From assembly GCA_964471405.1 (NCBI GenBank), contig CAYYGH010000059.1, positions 1 through 16,129 on the forward strand: a DNA stretch of 16,129 bases, written 5' to 3'. Below are positions 6,987 through 14,668 of the stretch, piece by piece. The stretch's first letter is position 1, and each line of letters starts with the position of its first letter. The stretch comes from J084 sp964471405 (GTDB lineage: Bacteria; Pseudomonadota; Alphaproteobacteria; Sphingomonadales; Rhodothalassiaceae). The position numbers and the translations under genes are program-made. The notes under the pieces were generated by a model that was not told the DNA's origin, ran no database searches, and worked only from the letters and a program-made list of their open reading frames with translations.

Positions 6987-7867
6987 CCCGGCCTGATCAG
7001 CTCCGTGCCCGCCTTTGCCCGCTCGCGGCGAACGACCCAGGCGATGAAGGCGAAGGCGGTCGGGAACATCAGCACGCCATAGGCGGCGCCGGGCAGCATC
7101 ATCAGTTCGTCATGCAGGAGGGTCGCGCCCACGAACATCGCAAGCGAACCATTCTGGATTCCACATTCAATCGTGATTGCGATGGCGCGCTCCGGCGGCA
7201 GGCGGGCCGAAAGAGCAAGCGCATAGGCCGATCCCATTGCCGCGACATTGAGCAGGACGACAAGCGGTGCCACGGCACCCGTGTACCGGACGACCCGCTC
7301 CCAGTCCACAGCGATCGCGGCCGCGATCAGCCCCACGAAGCAGACGAGCGCAAGCCGCCGTGCCCATGGCTCGATCCGCTCGGCCGTCTGGGGCCACAGC
7401 CAGGCCACCACCATGCCGGCCGAGACGGGAAGCAGAGTCATGGCCATGACGGCGAGGATGGTATCGGCCACCGAGATCGGTGGTGCGGCGCTTCCCAGAA
7501 ACAGGGCAAGCCCCGCGCTGACGATGAGCGGCAGGGTGAGGATGCTGAGAAAGGAGGTCGTGGCCGTCAGCGAAATGGACAGTGCCGTATCGGCTCGCGC
7601 GAGATGCGTTAGAAAGTTTGACATCGGCCCGCCGGGTGAGGCGGCTATGATCACCACACCCACAGCCAGCCGCGGGTCCGGTGCGGCCAGCAGCGCGACG
7701 GCAAATCCCATCAAAGGCAGCAGGACCAGCTGGGCCAGCAGCCCCAGCGCAAAGGCCTTCGGGCTTCTGGCCACGGCTGCAAAATCACGTGGGTGAAGGG
7801 CAAGACCCATCGAGAACATGATCACCATCACGACGGCGGGGATGAGCCAGGCGGTCAGGATGTTCAC
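6983..7867 (-). CDS. Bile acid:sodium symporter (BASS/SBF) family transporter
   Basis: A 294-residue inner-membrane transporter of the BASS family with eight to ten hydrophobic segments and no signal peptide. BASS proteins carry organic anions such as bile acids, pantoate or keto acids into the cell with Na+. The two conserved discontinuous-helix motifs are present: AASPGGPMSNFLTHLARAD (75-93) and ECGIQNGSLA (234-243), with Glu234 and Gln238 at the sodium-binding positions. The start is a GTG that overlaps the TGA of the upstream cytochrome gene (GTGA junction), implying translational coupling as the third gene of a beta-helix/cytochrome/transporter operon. The transported substrate cannot be read from sequence. 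It is in the same fold superfamily as the Acr3 gene it converges on, but it lacks Acr3 hallmarks. Confidence 0.9.
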   Translation of the reverse strand: MNILTAWLIPAVVMVIMFSMGLALHPRDFAAVARSPKAFALGLLAQLVLLPLMGFAVALLAAPDPRLAVGVVIIAASPGGPMSNFLTHLARADTALSISLTATTSFLSILTLPLIVSAGLALFLGSAAPPISVADTILAVMAMTLLPVSAGMVVAWLWPQTAERIEPWARRLALVCFVGLIAAAIAVDWERVVRYTGAVAPLVVLLNVAAMGSAYALALSARLPPERAIAITIECGIQNGSLAMFVGATLLHDELMMLPGAAYGVLMFPTAFAFIAWVVRRERAKAGTELIRPG

Positions 7868-8967
7868 CGATCGCCTCCCGAGTTGTCGAGTGAGGCAATC
7901 CAGGCCCGGATGAGGGCGACACCTTCTTTATGGACGATGCTGCGCCCCAGCTCGGGCATCATCACGCCCGGATCGGTGCTCTCCATCCGGTAGACCAGGA
8001 TGGATTCATCGGGCCGGCCCGGCACGATGTCATAGAGCAGCCTGCCCGCCCCGCGTCCGGCTGCCGTAGGCCGCTTCCAGATGCCCAGATGCGGCCCATA
8101 GGGCTGGTCCCATGTCAGAAAGAGGCCGGATGTGGAGGCCGGTCCTTCCGGGCGGTGGCAATGGCCGCAGTTGACGTCAAGATAGGCACGGGCCCGGGCG
8201 TTGAGAGAGGCCTTGTCGTCATCGAAGGCGGGCACATGTGGGGCCTGGTCGGCCTCGGCCGGTGCACCGGTGAGCATGCCGAGGCGCGTCCAGTGGACAA
8301 GCTGGTTTTCAACAAGACCATGGCCATAGTCATGCAGCGTATTGAGATTGCGGGCCTTCGGTCCAATGGGCGTGATCGCTCTTCCCAGCACATGGCAGCC
8401 CTTGCACTGGTTCATGTTGGGCACGTGATAGCGGATATGCCGGGGGCGGCCATCCGGTGCGATGAAGGAAATCGGCAGGCGGGCTCCTGCGACCTTGAGC
8501 TCGGCATCCGTGCCGTCCGGTCTCCAGACATAGGGAAAGGCCCGCCAGCCGCGTCTGCTGTGCACCAGCAGGCGCGTCTCGATCCAGCGTACCCCCTGAT
8601 CCGGACGTCGCAGATCCGGCGCGTAGGCGAAGGTTTTGACGAGAATGGTGCCCACCGGGAAGGCGAAGGCTTCCTTCGGATCATAGCGGGCGGCCTTCCC
8701 CTTCGGGACGTAGACGAAGCGGTATTTGAGCGCATAGTCGGTAAACAGAGGAGTGGCGATATGATAGGGCACCACGCCCTCGGCGGGCGTGCGCGTCTTC
8801 ATGTCCTGGAACAGCCCCCATTCGGACAGCAGCCGCGCAGGGCGACCCGCAAGGGCACGCGCTTCGTCCACCGCCGCCGCGACAGGCCGAGAGGATGGGC
8901 CGAAGGCGAGGAGCAGGAAAAGGCCGAGACTTCCCGCCAGCCGGCGCATGGATGGGGCCCGCACCAT
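7864..8967 (-). CDS. Diheme cytochrome c, SO2930/HNE_0200-like family
   Basis: A 367-residue periplasmic protein with a signal peptide (hydrophobic core about 10-23, probable cleavage near residue 31). Two CxxCH heme c motifs are present: CKGCH (188-192) and CGHCH (267-271). Met336/Met337 in MMPELGR are candidate axial ligands for one heme. The stretch ATPLFTDYALKYRFVY and the layout of an N-terminal all-beta region followed by the heme sites match the family described as TIGR03806. From memory, that family occurs next to the beta-helix family TIGR03805, as here. The start at 8967 leaves one base after the beta-helix stop and has GGAAGG upstream; the open frame extends further upstream but within the neighbour. 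It probably passes electrons from, or to, an unknown periplasmic reaction. It couples to the BASS gene through a GTGA overlap. Confidence 0.88.
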   Translation of the reverse strand: MVRAPSMRRLAGSLGLFLLLAFGPSSRPVAAAVDEARALAGRPARLLSEWGLFQDMKTRTPAEGVVPYHIATPLFTDYALKYRFVYVPKGKAARYDPKEAFAFPVGTILVKTFAYAPDLRRPDQGVRWIETRLLVHSRRGWRAFPYVWRPDGTDAELKVAGARLPISFIAPDGRPRHIRYHVPNMNQCKGCHVLGRAITPIGPKARNLNTLHDYGHGLVENQLVHWTRLGMLTGAPAEADQAPHVPAFDDDKASLNARARAYLDVNCGHCHRPEGPASTSGLFLTWDQPYGPHLGIWKRPTAAGRGAGRLLYDIVPGRPDESILVYRMESTDPGVMMPELGRSIVHKEGVALIRAWIASLDNSGGDR

Positions 8968-8968
8968 C

Positions 8969-10312
8969 TTATGAACTGCCTTCCCGGGGCGCCTTGCCGC
9001 TCTGGTCCTGCGGCAAGGTGACCGGCGCGATCGGGGGATCCAGTCGGCCGCTGCCGCGGTAGCGGGTGGAATCGCGGTCCACATCCACATGCCAGGGCAA
9101 AAGCCGCGCCCAGATCATGCGCAGGTTCGCAAAGCGCACATCCGGTGCCTCCCGGATCATGATTCCCTCCTCCGGCGATCGGCCCACGAGTGCCTCCCAG
9201 AACGGCATCACGCCGTCGAAGATGATGTTTGCGCCCGTCTTTCCCAGCCTTTCACGCAAGACGTCGGCGAGCCTGCCTTCCGGCGCAAAGAGAGGAGATG
9301 CATAGTCATTGTCATGAATGAAGATGGCAGCCGGATGCGGGGCGTAACGGGAATCGTCATAGTCGAAGGGATAGGAGATGACCAGAACGTCCGCGGTGGC
9401 ATTGCCGCGGAAGACATTGCCGAAGACCTCCACACGGCGGTTCGCCATGATCATGAGTCCTGCCCCTTTCGGGACATTCGCGACAATATTGCCCGGTGGC
9501 GCGAAATTGGGCTGGTCGTTGTCAATGATGCGGTTGCGGAAGACGCGGATGTCGTGACCGCCCTGCTGTGGCAGATTGGGCAGGTCGAACACAAGAATGC
9601 CGCCGGTGTTGTGGGAGGCAAGATTGTCGTGGACATCGGCAAAGAAGGAATTTTCGATCTCGATTCCGGCGACATTGCGTTCGGCGCGGGAGTTGCGCAC
9701 GACGATATGGCGCGACTGGCCGACATAGATTCCCGCATCGGACGCTCCGATCGCGACACAGCCGTCGATGAGCACGTTTTCCGATTCCACCGGATAGAGG
9801 CCGTAGGAGCCGTTGGTGGGCTTCGGTCCTCCGGTCCATTCGGTCCGCAGGCGAATGAAGGAAATGGTTTTGACCCCTTTCGCCTTGATGGCGTCCCCTT
9901 TCGTGTCCTCGACAGCGAAGTCCTTCAGTGTCACGCGATCCGCCGTCACCAGCAGGCCCTCACTGCCTGTCTCCTGTCCGGCGAAGGAGAGGACCGTGCG
10001 GTCCATCCCGGCGCCTTCCACCGTCACTCCCGGCACGTCGAGGGACAGGCCGTCCGTGACTTCATAACGGCCGGCGAGAAGCCGCACCGTCCCGCCTTCT
10101 GGCACCATGATGAGGGCTTCCTGCAGGCGCTCCGTGGCATCGTCACCGGGGGCCACCTCGATGATGGTCGCAGCCGCATCGACGAACTGCTGGGCAGCCG
10201 GCCGCTGCAGGGGCAGCATTGCCAGGATCAAGGCCAGCACCATTGCGGCCGCGGAGCGGCGGCAGACGCGAGGGCTGCCCGTGAGGAAGCCTCGGACGGT
10301 CGGGATGGTCAT
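8969..10312 (-). CDS. Exported parallel beta-helix repeat protein (TIGR03805-like)
   Basis: A 447-residue exported protein. A signal peptide (core about 22-35, probable cleavage after about residue 40) precedes a right-handed parallel beta-helix built of irregular rungs from about 60 to 300. Examples are VTVEGAGMDRTVL, VTLKDFAVEDTKGDAI, VLIDGCVAIGASDAGIYV, IVVRNSRAERNVAGIEIE and VEVFGNVFRGN. The fold is typical of pectate-lyase-like and carbohydrate-active proteins, but no catalytic set is recognisable. The start is ATG 10312, with AAGGAG about 6 bases upstream; a longer in-frame start at 10363 would displace the signal peptide. It is the first gene of the operon with the diheme cytochrome (1-base gap) and the BASS transporter. 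The pairing with the cytochrome is a known family association. Biochemical function is unknown. Confidence 0.87.
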   Translation of the reverse strand: MTIPTVRGFLTGSPRVCRRSAAAMVLALILAMLPLQRPAAQQFVDAAATIIEVAPGDDATERLQEALIMVPEGGTVRLLAGRYEVTDGLSLDVPGVTVEGAGMDRTVLSFAGQETGSEGLLVTADRVTLKDFAVEDTKGDAIKAKGVKTISFIRLRTEWTGGPKPTNGSYGLYPVESENVLIDGCVAIGASDAGIYVGQSRHIVVRNSRAERNVAGIEIENSFFADVHDNLASHNTGGILVFDLPNLPQQGGHDIRVFRNRIIDNDQPNFAPPGNIVANVPKGAGLMIMANRRVEVFGNVFRGNATADVLVISYPFDYDDSRYAPHPAAIFIHDNDYASPLFAPEGRLADVLRERLGKTGANIIFDGVMPFWEALVGRSPEEGIMIREAPDVRFANLRMIWARLLPWHVDVDRDSTRYRGSGRLDPPIAPVTLPQDQSGKAPREGSS

Positions 10313-10340
10313 GGCTTTCTCCTTCTCCCCTATGCTGCCC

Positions 10341-10369
10341 TTGACGTAAGGGAATCGACGCATCTAGCG
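10341..10369 (+). promoter_or_regulatory. Candidate promoter of nadC
   Basis: TTGACG (10341-10346), a 17-base spacer and CTAGCG (10364-10369) fit the alphaproteobacterial -35 well and the -10 partly. Transcription would start roughly 25 bases before the nadC start region. The 88-base gap 10313-10400 holds this and the divergent candidate and nothing else. Confidence 0.4.
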
Positions 10370-10382
10370 AGGCTAAAGTCAA
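10353..10382 (-). promoter_or_regulatory. Candidate promoter of the beta-helix/cytochrome/transporter operon
   Basis: On the minus strand a good -35 TTGACT (10382-10377) is followed, after 18 bases, by a weak -10-like TCGATT (10358-10353), about 40 bases before the start at 10312. It overlaps the divergent nadC promoter candidate, so the two may compete. Confidence 0.3.
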
Positions 10383-10400
10383 TCCGCGGCTTTCGAGAGG

Positions 10401-11351
10401 ATGATGACGCCCATGGCGATGACGGAGACGGACTCTGCCCGCAGCGAAGCCCCGGCCGAGGATTTTGACGCTCCGGCCTGGGGCGGTCGGCAGGACTTTC
10501 CGCTGGATGGCGGGGCGCTGAGGCGTCTGCTGGGCGAGGCTCTGGAAGAGGATCTGGGACCGGGCGACATCACGAGTGAAGCGGTGGTGCCCGCCGATGC
10601 CCGCATGACGGCCGTGATGCGGGCCCGGGAGGATCTGGTGCTCGCCGGCCTGCCGCTGGCTGTCGGCTGCTTCCGAATGCGTGATCAGGATGCCAACATC
10701 AGGGTGCATGCCCGTGATGGAGACCGGATTGCTGCCGGTGCCGTGGTGCTTGAGGTGGCAGGTGCCGCGCGGGCGATTCTGGAAGCGGAGCGCACCGCCC
10801 TCAACTTCGTCTGCCATCTTTCGGGGGTGGCGAGCCTGACCCGCCGTTTTGTCGATGCAGTGGCCGGCACGAGGGCGCGGATTCTGGATACCCGCAAGAC
10901 CCTGCCGCTTTACCGAACTCTTCAGAAATACGCGACCCGCTGCGGCGGGGCCATGAATCACCGCATGGGACTCCATGATGCCATCATGATCAAGGACAAC
11001 CACATTGCCGCAGCCGGTGGTCTGGAAGCAGCCGTGGCGGCTGCCCGTCGGGCCGGCCACCGCAACATCGAGGTGGAATGTGATACCCTGGCGCAGGTTC
11101 GTGAGGCGTTGGCGTTGGGGGTGGAGCGTCTTCTGCTTGACAACATGACGCCGGACGAGCTGCGCCAGGCCGTGGCGATCGCCAGTGGTCGGGCACAGCT
11201 GGAGGCATCGGGCGGTGTCCGGCTGGAGACCGTGCGGGCGGTTGCCGAGACGGGCGTGGACTTCATCTCGATCGGCCGTTTGACGATGAGCGCGCCGGCC
11301 GTCGATATCGGCCTTGATTATGAGGCCGCGGGGCAGGAGGACCGTCCATGA
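10401..11351 (+). CDS. nadC: Nicotinate-nucleotide pyrophosphorylase (carboxylating)
   Basis: Quinolinate phosphoribosyltransferase converts quinolinate and PRPP to nicotinate mononucleotide, CO2 and pyrophosphate in de novo NAD synthesis in the cytoplasm. The 316-residue protein shows EDLGPGDITS (50-59), ERTALNFVCHLSG (130-142), DTRKTLPLYR (163-172), HRMGLHDAIMIKDNH (187-201), EVECDTL (224-230), LLDNM (245-249) and EASGGV (268-273). These cover the phosphate- and quinolinate-binding residues of the family. The first 30 or so residues are an acidic extension. The exact start is uncertain: GAGAGG (10395-10400) is too close for 10401 or 10404, and fits the in-frame ATG at 10413 better. No nadA or nadB is in the window, so NAD genes are dispersed here. 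The stop overlaps the next gene's ATG (ATGA). Confidence 0.96.
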   Translation: MMTPMAMTETDSARSEAPAEDFDAPAWGGRQDFPLDGGALRRLLGEALEEDLGPGDITSEAVVPADARMTAVMRAREDLVLAGLPLAVGCFRMRDQDANIRVHARDGDRIAAGAVVLEVAGAARAILEAERTALNFVCHLSGVASLTRRFVDAVAGTRARILDTRKTLPLYRTLQKYATRCGGAMNHRMGLHDAIMIKDNHIAAAGGLEAAVAAARRAGHRNIEVECDTLAQVREALALGVERLLLDNMTPDELRQAVAIASGRAQLEASGGVRLETVRAVAETGVDFISIGRLTMSAPAVDIGLDYEAAGQEDRP

Positions 11352-11785
11352 TTGCCGACCGCACCCGGGCCCGCATCACGGGAATGCTCATGATTCTGGC
11401 CGGCCTGTTGGGGGCGGGCGGTCTCATTCTCCTGGCTCTGGCCGCTCACGCCGCCAGCGATCCGCAAGAGGGGCGATGGCTTCATGAGGCGGGCCTTGTC
11501 GCGCTTGTCCACGCCCCGGTGGTCCTGCTGCTGGCGCGCGGCCGGGGGCTGCCTCCGGCAGGCAGGAGACTGGAGCAGTGGGGGCTGGTTCTGCTGGCCA
11601 CGGGCGCTCTTGTCTTCACGGCAACCCTTGCTCTGAGGGCATGGCTGGACCTGTCACGAACGCATCCTATTGCGCAGCTCACTCCCGTGGGAGGAGGACT
11701 TGCCATTGCCGGCTGGCTGGTGGTGGCCGCAGCGGGCCTGCGCGTGCTGCTCGGGCGTGAAGGGGACGGTCAGGCGCGGCCGTAG
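11348..11785 (+). CDS. Small DUF423-like inner-membrane protein
   Basis: A 145-residue protein with four hydrophobic segments (about 12-33, 46-63, 77-98 and 112-135). The arrangement and the landmark residues fit the DUF423 (E. coli YgdD-like) family: a Gly/Ala-rich first helix ending near AHAA (33-36), a His-Ala (55-56) in the second segment, and LTPVGGGLAIAGW (111-123) opening the fourth. Function of the family is unknown. The ATG overlaps the nadC stop by 4 bases, so it is probably translated with nadC, although a functional link is not evident. Its 3' end overlaps the convergent cupin gene by 16 bases. A divergent, short member is likely; the family assignment is from motif recall only. 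Confidence 0.75.
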   Translation: MIADRTRARITGMLMILAGLLGAGGLILLALAAHAASDPQEGRWLHEAGLVALVHAPVVLLLARGRGLPPAGRRLEQWGLVLLATGALVFTATLALRAWLDLSRTHPIAQLTPVGGGLAIAGWLVVAAAGLRVLLGREGDGQARP

Positions 11786-12132
11786 TCGTCGCTGATGCGC
11801 TCGATATCGGCCTCATCAAGGACGGGCCCCGTCTGCACCTCGATGAAGACCAGCGTGGTGGTGCCAGGATTGGCGATCTGATGAAGGCTGCCCACGGGAA
11901 TGTGCACGCGCGCGGGTGCCTTCAGGTGCATTTCCTCCTCACCGACCCGCACCACGGCTTCACCCTGGACGAGGATCCAGTCTTCTGCGCGATGGCGGTG
12001 ACGTTGAAGGGAAAGGCGGTGACCGCCGTGCACCTCGATGCGCTTGACGGCGAAACCGTCCCCCACATCCAGCACCGTCCAGCGCCCCCATGGCCGTTCG
12101 TCGGATGCGCCAACCTCATAGCTGTTGGTCAT
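11770..12132 (-). CDS. Single-domain cupin, type II phosphomannose isomerase C-terminal-like
   Basis: A 120-residue cytoplasmic cupin. RPWGRWTVLD (13-22), FAVKRIEV (27-34), GHRLSLQRHRHRAEDW (37-52), the His/Glu metal set (His45, His47, Glu50, His84), FIEVQTG (96-102) and the ending DDYGR match the isomerase domain of bifunctional mannose-1-phosphate guanylyltransferase/phosphomannose isomerase (PF01050). The nucleotidyltransferase half is absent, so this is the stand-alone domain. It could isomerise a sugar phosphate or act as a sugar-handling cupin; which one cannot be told. It is the last gene of the symporter/kinase/LacI cluster, with an ATGA overlap to the lacI-type stop. It converges on and overlaps the DUF423-like gene. 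Confidence 0.88.
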   Translation of the reverse strand: MTNSYEVGASDERPWGRWTVLDVGDGFAVKRIEVHGGHRLSLQRHRHRAEDWILVQGEAVVRVGEEEMHLKAPARVHIPVGSLHQIANPGTTTLVFIEVQTGPVLDEADIERISDDYGRA

Positions 12133-13301
12133 GACTGGTCGTCTCCTCTCTGTCGGGATGCAGTCTGGGCGGGCGATGTCCTGCCCGGTTGCGTCGTGGA
12201 TGGCCGATAGCGGGCCGTGGTGCCCCGCACGATAAGCTCGACGGGAATGAAGTGGCCATGCGGTTCACCCCCTTCGATCGCCTCGGTGAGAAGCTCGGCC
12301 ACCGCATGCGCCAGTCCCTCGCGGTCCTGGCGGATGGTGGTAAGATGATCGCCATAGCCGGGCATGTCGTCAAAGCCGATGACGGAAACGTCACGTGGCA
12401 CATCAAGGCCCGCCTCCTCCAGCGCGACAAGCGCGCCGATGGCCATTTCATCGGACAGCGCAAAGATCGCACTGAACGGCAGATTTGCCTGCAACGCGTC
12501 GCGCACCGCAAGATAGCCACCAAGCTCCGTGAACTGGCCGTTGACCACATGGCTGGCGGGCAGGGTAAGGCCGGCAGCGGCCAGAGCGTCCGTGAACCCG
12601 CGCTGGCGCTCGTGGGAGGCGTAGGTCATCAGATGTGCTCCCGGCAGCCCACGGCGGCGCACGCCACCCGTGACGAAGAGAATTTCCCGGTGCCCCAGCC
12701 TGACGAGATGCTCTCCCGCCAGTCGCCCGCCGGCATATTCGTCCGAAAGCGCCCAGAAGCAGCCATCCGCCGGCCCAAGCGTGACGAAAGGAATACCCTT
12801 GCCCTTCAGGTAGGCGATCCGCGGATCCTCATCGAGGAGGGAGCCCAGGATGAAGGCATCGGTCAGACGGGCCGGCAGGCCCCGGCTGTCGGTCTCTATC
12901 ACTTCCAGCTGGAAGCCGCGGCCGAACAGCTCCCGATAGAGCAGGTCCCGGACAAGGGCGTAATGCCGTCCCAGGGGATTGCCGTAACCGAAATTGAATC
13001 CGATGCGCTGGGCCCGTCCGAGAGAAAGTTCCCGCGCCGTGCGCGACGGGCGGTAGTTGAGGCGCTGCATGACGGCCAGCACCCGTGCCCGCTTCTGGGG
13101 ATCCACACCGGGCTTGCGGTTGAGGACGCGGCTGGCAGTCGCCACCGACACGCCGGCCTCTTCGGCGACCTTGCGGATCGTGACCGTCTCATGCCGCCGG
13201 TTGCGTCGCCGGCGCATCCCCTTGTGGTCGCGCTCCCGGCTCTTCGCGGCAGTCTCGCTCTGCGCGGCCATGGCCGGGGAGCTGTCAGAGTGATCAACCA
13301 T
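12129..13301 (-). CDS. LacI-family transcriptional regulator
   Basis: A 390-residue DNA-binding repressor-type protein. The helix-turn-helix is TIRKVAEEAGVSVATASRVLN (41-61), followed by the hinge region LNYRPSRTARELSLG (81-95) and a periplasmic-binding-protein-like sugar-sensing domain. That domain includes FALSDEMAIGALVALEEAG and VSVIGFDDMPGYGDHLTTIRQ near the C-terminus. The N-terminal 38 residues before the HTH are an unusual basic, low-complexity extension; internal Met10 (13274) or Met29 (13217) might be the true start. None has a good Shine-Dalgarno. The gene overlaps the glycerate kinase 3' end by 8 bases with the start at 13301. Located between a kinase and a cupin in a transporter operon, it probably controls that operon in response to its substrate or an intermediate. 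Operators are likely beyond the right edge. Confidence 0.93.
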   Translation of the reverse strand: MVDHSDSSPAMAAQSETAAKSRERDHKGMRRRRNRRHETVTIRKVAEEAGVSVATASRVLNRKPGVDPQKRARVLAVMQRLNYRPSRTARELSLGRAQRIGFNFGYGNPLGRHYALVRDLLYRELFGRGFQLEVIETDSRGLPARLTDAFILGSLLDEDPRIAYLKGKGIPFVTLGPADGCFWALSDEYAGGRLAGEHLVRLGHREILFVTGGVRRRGLPGAHLMTYASHERQRGFTDALAAAGLTLPASHVVNGQFTELGGYLAVRDALQANLPFSAIFALSDEMAIGALVALEEAGLDVPRDVSVIGFDDMPGYGDHLTTIRQDREGLAHAVAELLTEAIEGGEPHGHFIPVELIVRGTTARYRPSTTQPGRTSPAQTASRQRGDDQS

Positions 13302-14667
13302 GGTGCGGCACGACCAGAATGGCCCGGAAATCGTTCACATTGAGAGGGATGGGACCGGTGGCAAGCAGACCGTCCAGATGCGTGAACAGCTGCAGCGTTT
13401 CGTTTGCTGCCAGAAACGCATGCACCGACATTCCCTCCTCCTGCAACTTCTGCCAGCTTTGTGCCGTGATCACACCGCCTGCATGGCCACTTGAGCCGTC
13501 CCGTCCATCGGTGTCGGCCGCCAATGCGGCGATCCCCTGTTCACCCCGCAATTCCTGAAGCATCGCGGCAAGATACGTCAAGTTCGGACCGCCACGGCCT
13601 GCCGCGTGGCGCACACGCACCGTCAGCTCCCCACCCGAAAGCACGAGACAGGGTGCCCTGCGCGTGGTCAGAAGCCGCCTGGCCAGCGCAGCATGGGCTC
13701 GGCCCGTCTCTTCGGCATCACCCGTGATCCGGTCTCCCAGATCGATCACATCCAGCCCTGCCGATTGCGCGATGGTGGCGGCCGTCTGCAGGAGATCCGC
13801 ACCCGTGGCAAGCAGGAAGACGGGATCGCAGGAATCCGGCTCCGCCTCCCGCCCCGCGCAGGCAAGGCCTGCGAGAACGGCTTCCCATTTCGTCTGATGA
13901 GGCGCCCGATGACGGGTGAGAATGGCGCGTGCCGCTTCAGGACTCGGCGTTGCCGGGATGCTCGGTCCCGAAGCCACAAGCGCCGGGTCATCGCCCACGA
14001 CATCGGAGATCACGAAGGTCGCCCGCCTTCCGGCCTGCCGGGCTGCGGCTGCCAATCTCCCACCCTTGACCGCCGACAGATGGCGGCGGACGAGGTTGAT
14101 ATCCTCGATCGGTGCGCCGGAAAGCACGAGATGGCGAACGATATCCTGCTTGTCCTGGAGCGTCAGCGGGGGCAGAGGCGCGGCCAGGGTGGCCGAGCCA
14201 CCACCGGTTGCCAGAAACAGCACGCGGTCACGGGAAGTGGCCGTTCGAAGCAGAGAGAGCGCACAGTGGGCTGCCTGGACGCTGTTTGCATCGGGCAGGG
14301 GATGTCCGGCCGCAAAAAGCCTGATGCCGGCATTCTGCAGAACATGCTCCTGACCGGCCTCGTAGCCTTTCGGCACGCTTGCAAGTCCGATGAACGGCCC
14401 TGGCAGATGCCGGAGCACCGCAGCCGCCAGGGCTGCAGCGGCCTTGCCGTAACCGATCATGACATTGCGGCCTGTGGGGGCGGGAGGCCGGGCCAGCTCC
14501 GGACAACGGGCTGTGATCGTGGGCAGGCGGGCCGCCATGAGATCCGCCAGATCCAGGCGGGCGATGGCCTGGGCGAAAAGCTCTTTGAGGAAGTGGCGCT
14601 GGAAGGCGACATCCTTCCAATTGGCCGTGTTTCCCGCCATCGGCACGCTGCTGTCCTTTCCGCCCAT
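13294..14667 (-). CDS. Glycerate 2-kinase, MOFRL/DUF4147 (GckA/TtuD) family
   Basis: Phosphorylates D-glycerate, by family precedent giving 2-phosphoglycerate, and so feeds sugar-acid or C2/C3 breakdown into glycolysis. The protein has 457 residues, somewhat over the usual 420 or so because of a short N-terminal extension. Motifs seen are GYGKA (72-76), GHPLPD (121-126), ATGGGSATL (153-161), VRRHLSAVKGGRLA (193-206), SDVVGDDPALVASGP (221-235), LSGGELTV (343-350), ADTDGRDG (384-391) and NVNDFRAILV (443-452). The family's GGRN after GRGG reads GRGGPNLTY here, a departure to note. The start is supported by GAAGGGATGAG just upstream and lies one base after the symporter stop. It is the second visible gene of the symporter/kinase/regulator/cupin cluster. 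A related 2-keto sugar-acid kinase role cannot be excluded. Confidence 0.9.
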   Translation of the reverse strand: MGGKDSSVPMAGNTANWKDVAFQRHFLKELFAQAIARLDLADLMAARLPTITARCPELARPPAPTGRNVMIGYGKAAAALAAAVLRHLPGPFIGLASVPKGYEAGQEHVLQNAGIRLFAAGHPLPDANSVQAAHCALSLLRTATSRDRVLFLATGGGSATLAAPLPPLTLQDKQDIVRHLVLSGAPIEDINLVRRHLSAVKGGRLAAAARQAGRRATFVISDVVGDDPALVASGPSIPATPSPEAARAILTRHRAPHQTKWEAVLAGLACAGREAEPDSCDPVFLLATGADLLQTAATIAQSAGLDVIDLGDRITGDAEETGRAHAALARRLLTTRRAPCLVLSGGELTVRVRHAAGRGGPNLTYLAAMLQELRGEQGIAALAADTDGRDGSSGHAGGVITAQSWQKLQEEGMSVHAFLAANETLQLFTHLDGLLATGPIPLNVNDFRAILVVPHHG

Positions 14668-14668
14668 C

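Noticed and set aside
6974..6989. Bidirectional terminator at the Acr3/BASS junction
   Set aside because: Only a 4-bp GGGC/GCCC stem with an 8-base loop and no T-run is present.
9089..10468. Long open frame on the plus strand opposite the beta-helix gene
   Set aside because: It is antisense to a gene with a signal peptide and clear repeat structure. Long antisense frames are expected in GC-rich DNA, and no domain is recognisable.
11770..12132. Fragment of a truncated manC gene
   Set aside because: The cupin has its own ATG overlapping the upstream stop and keeps all metal ligands. No remnant of a nucleotidyltransferase is present upstream, where an intact LacI gene lies.
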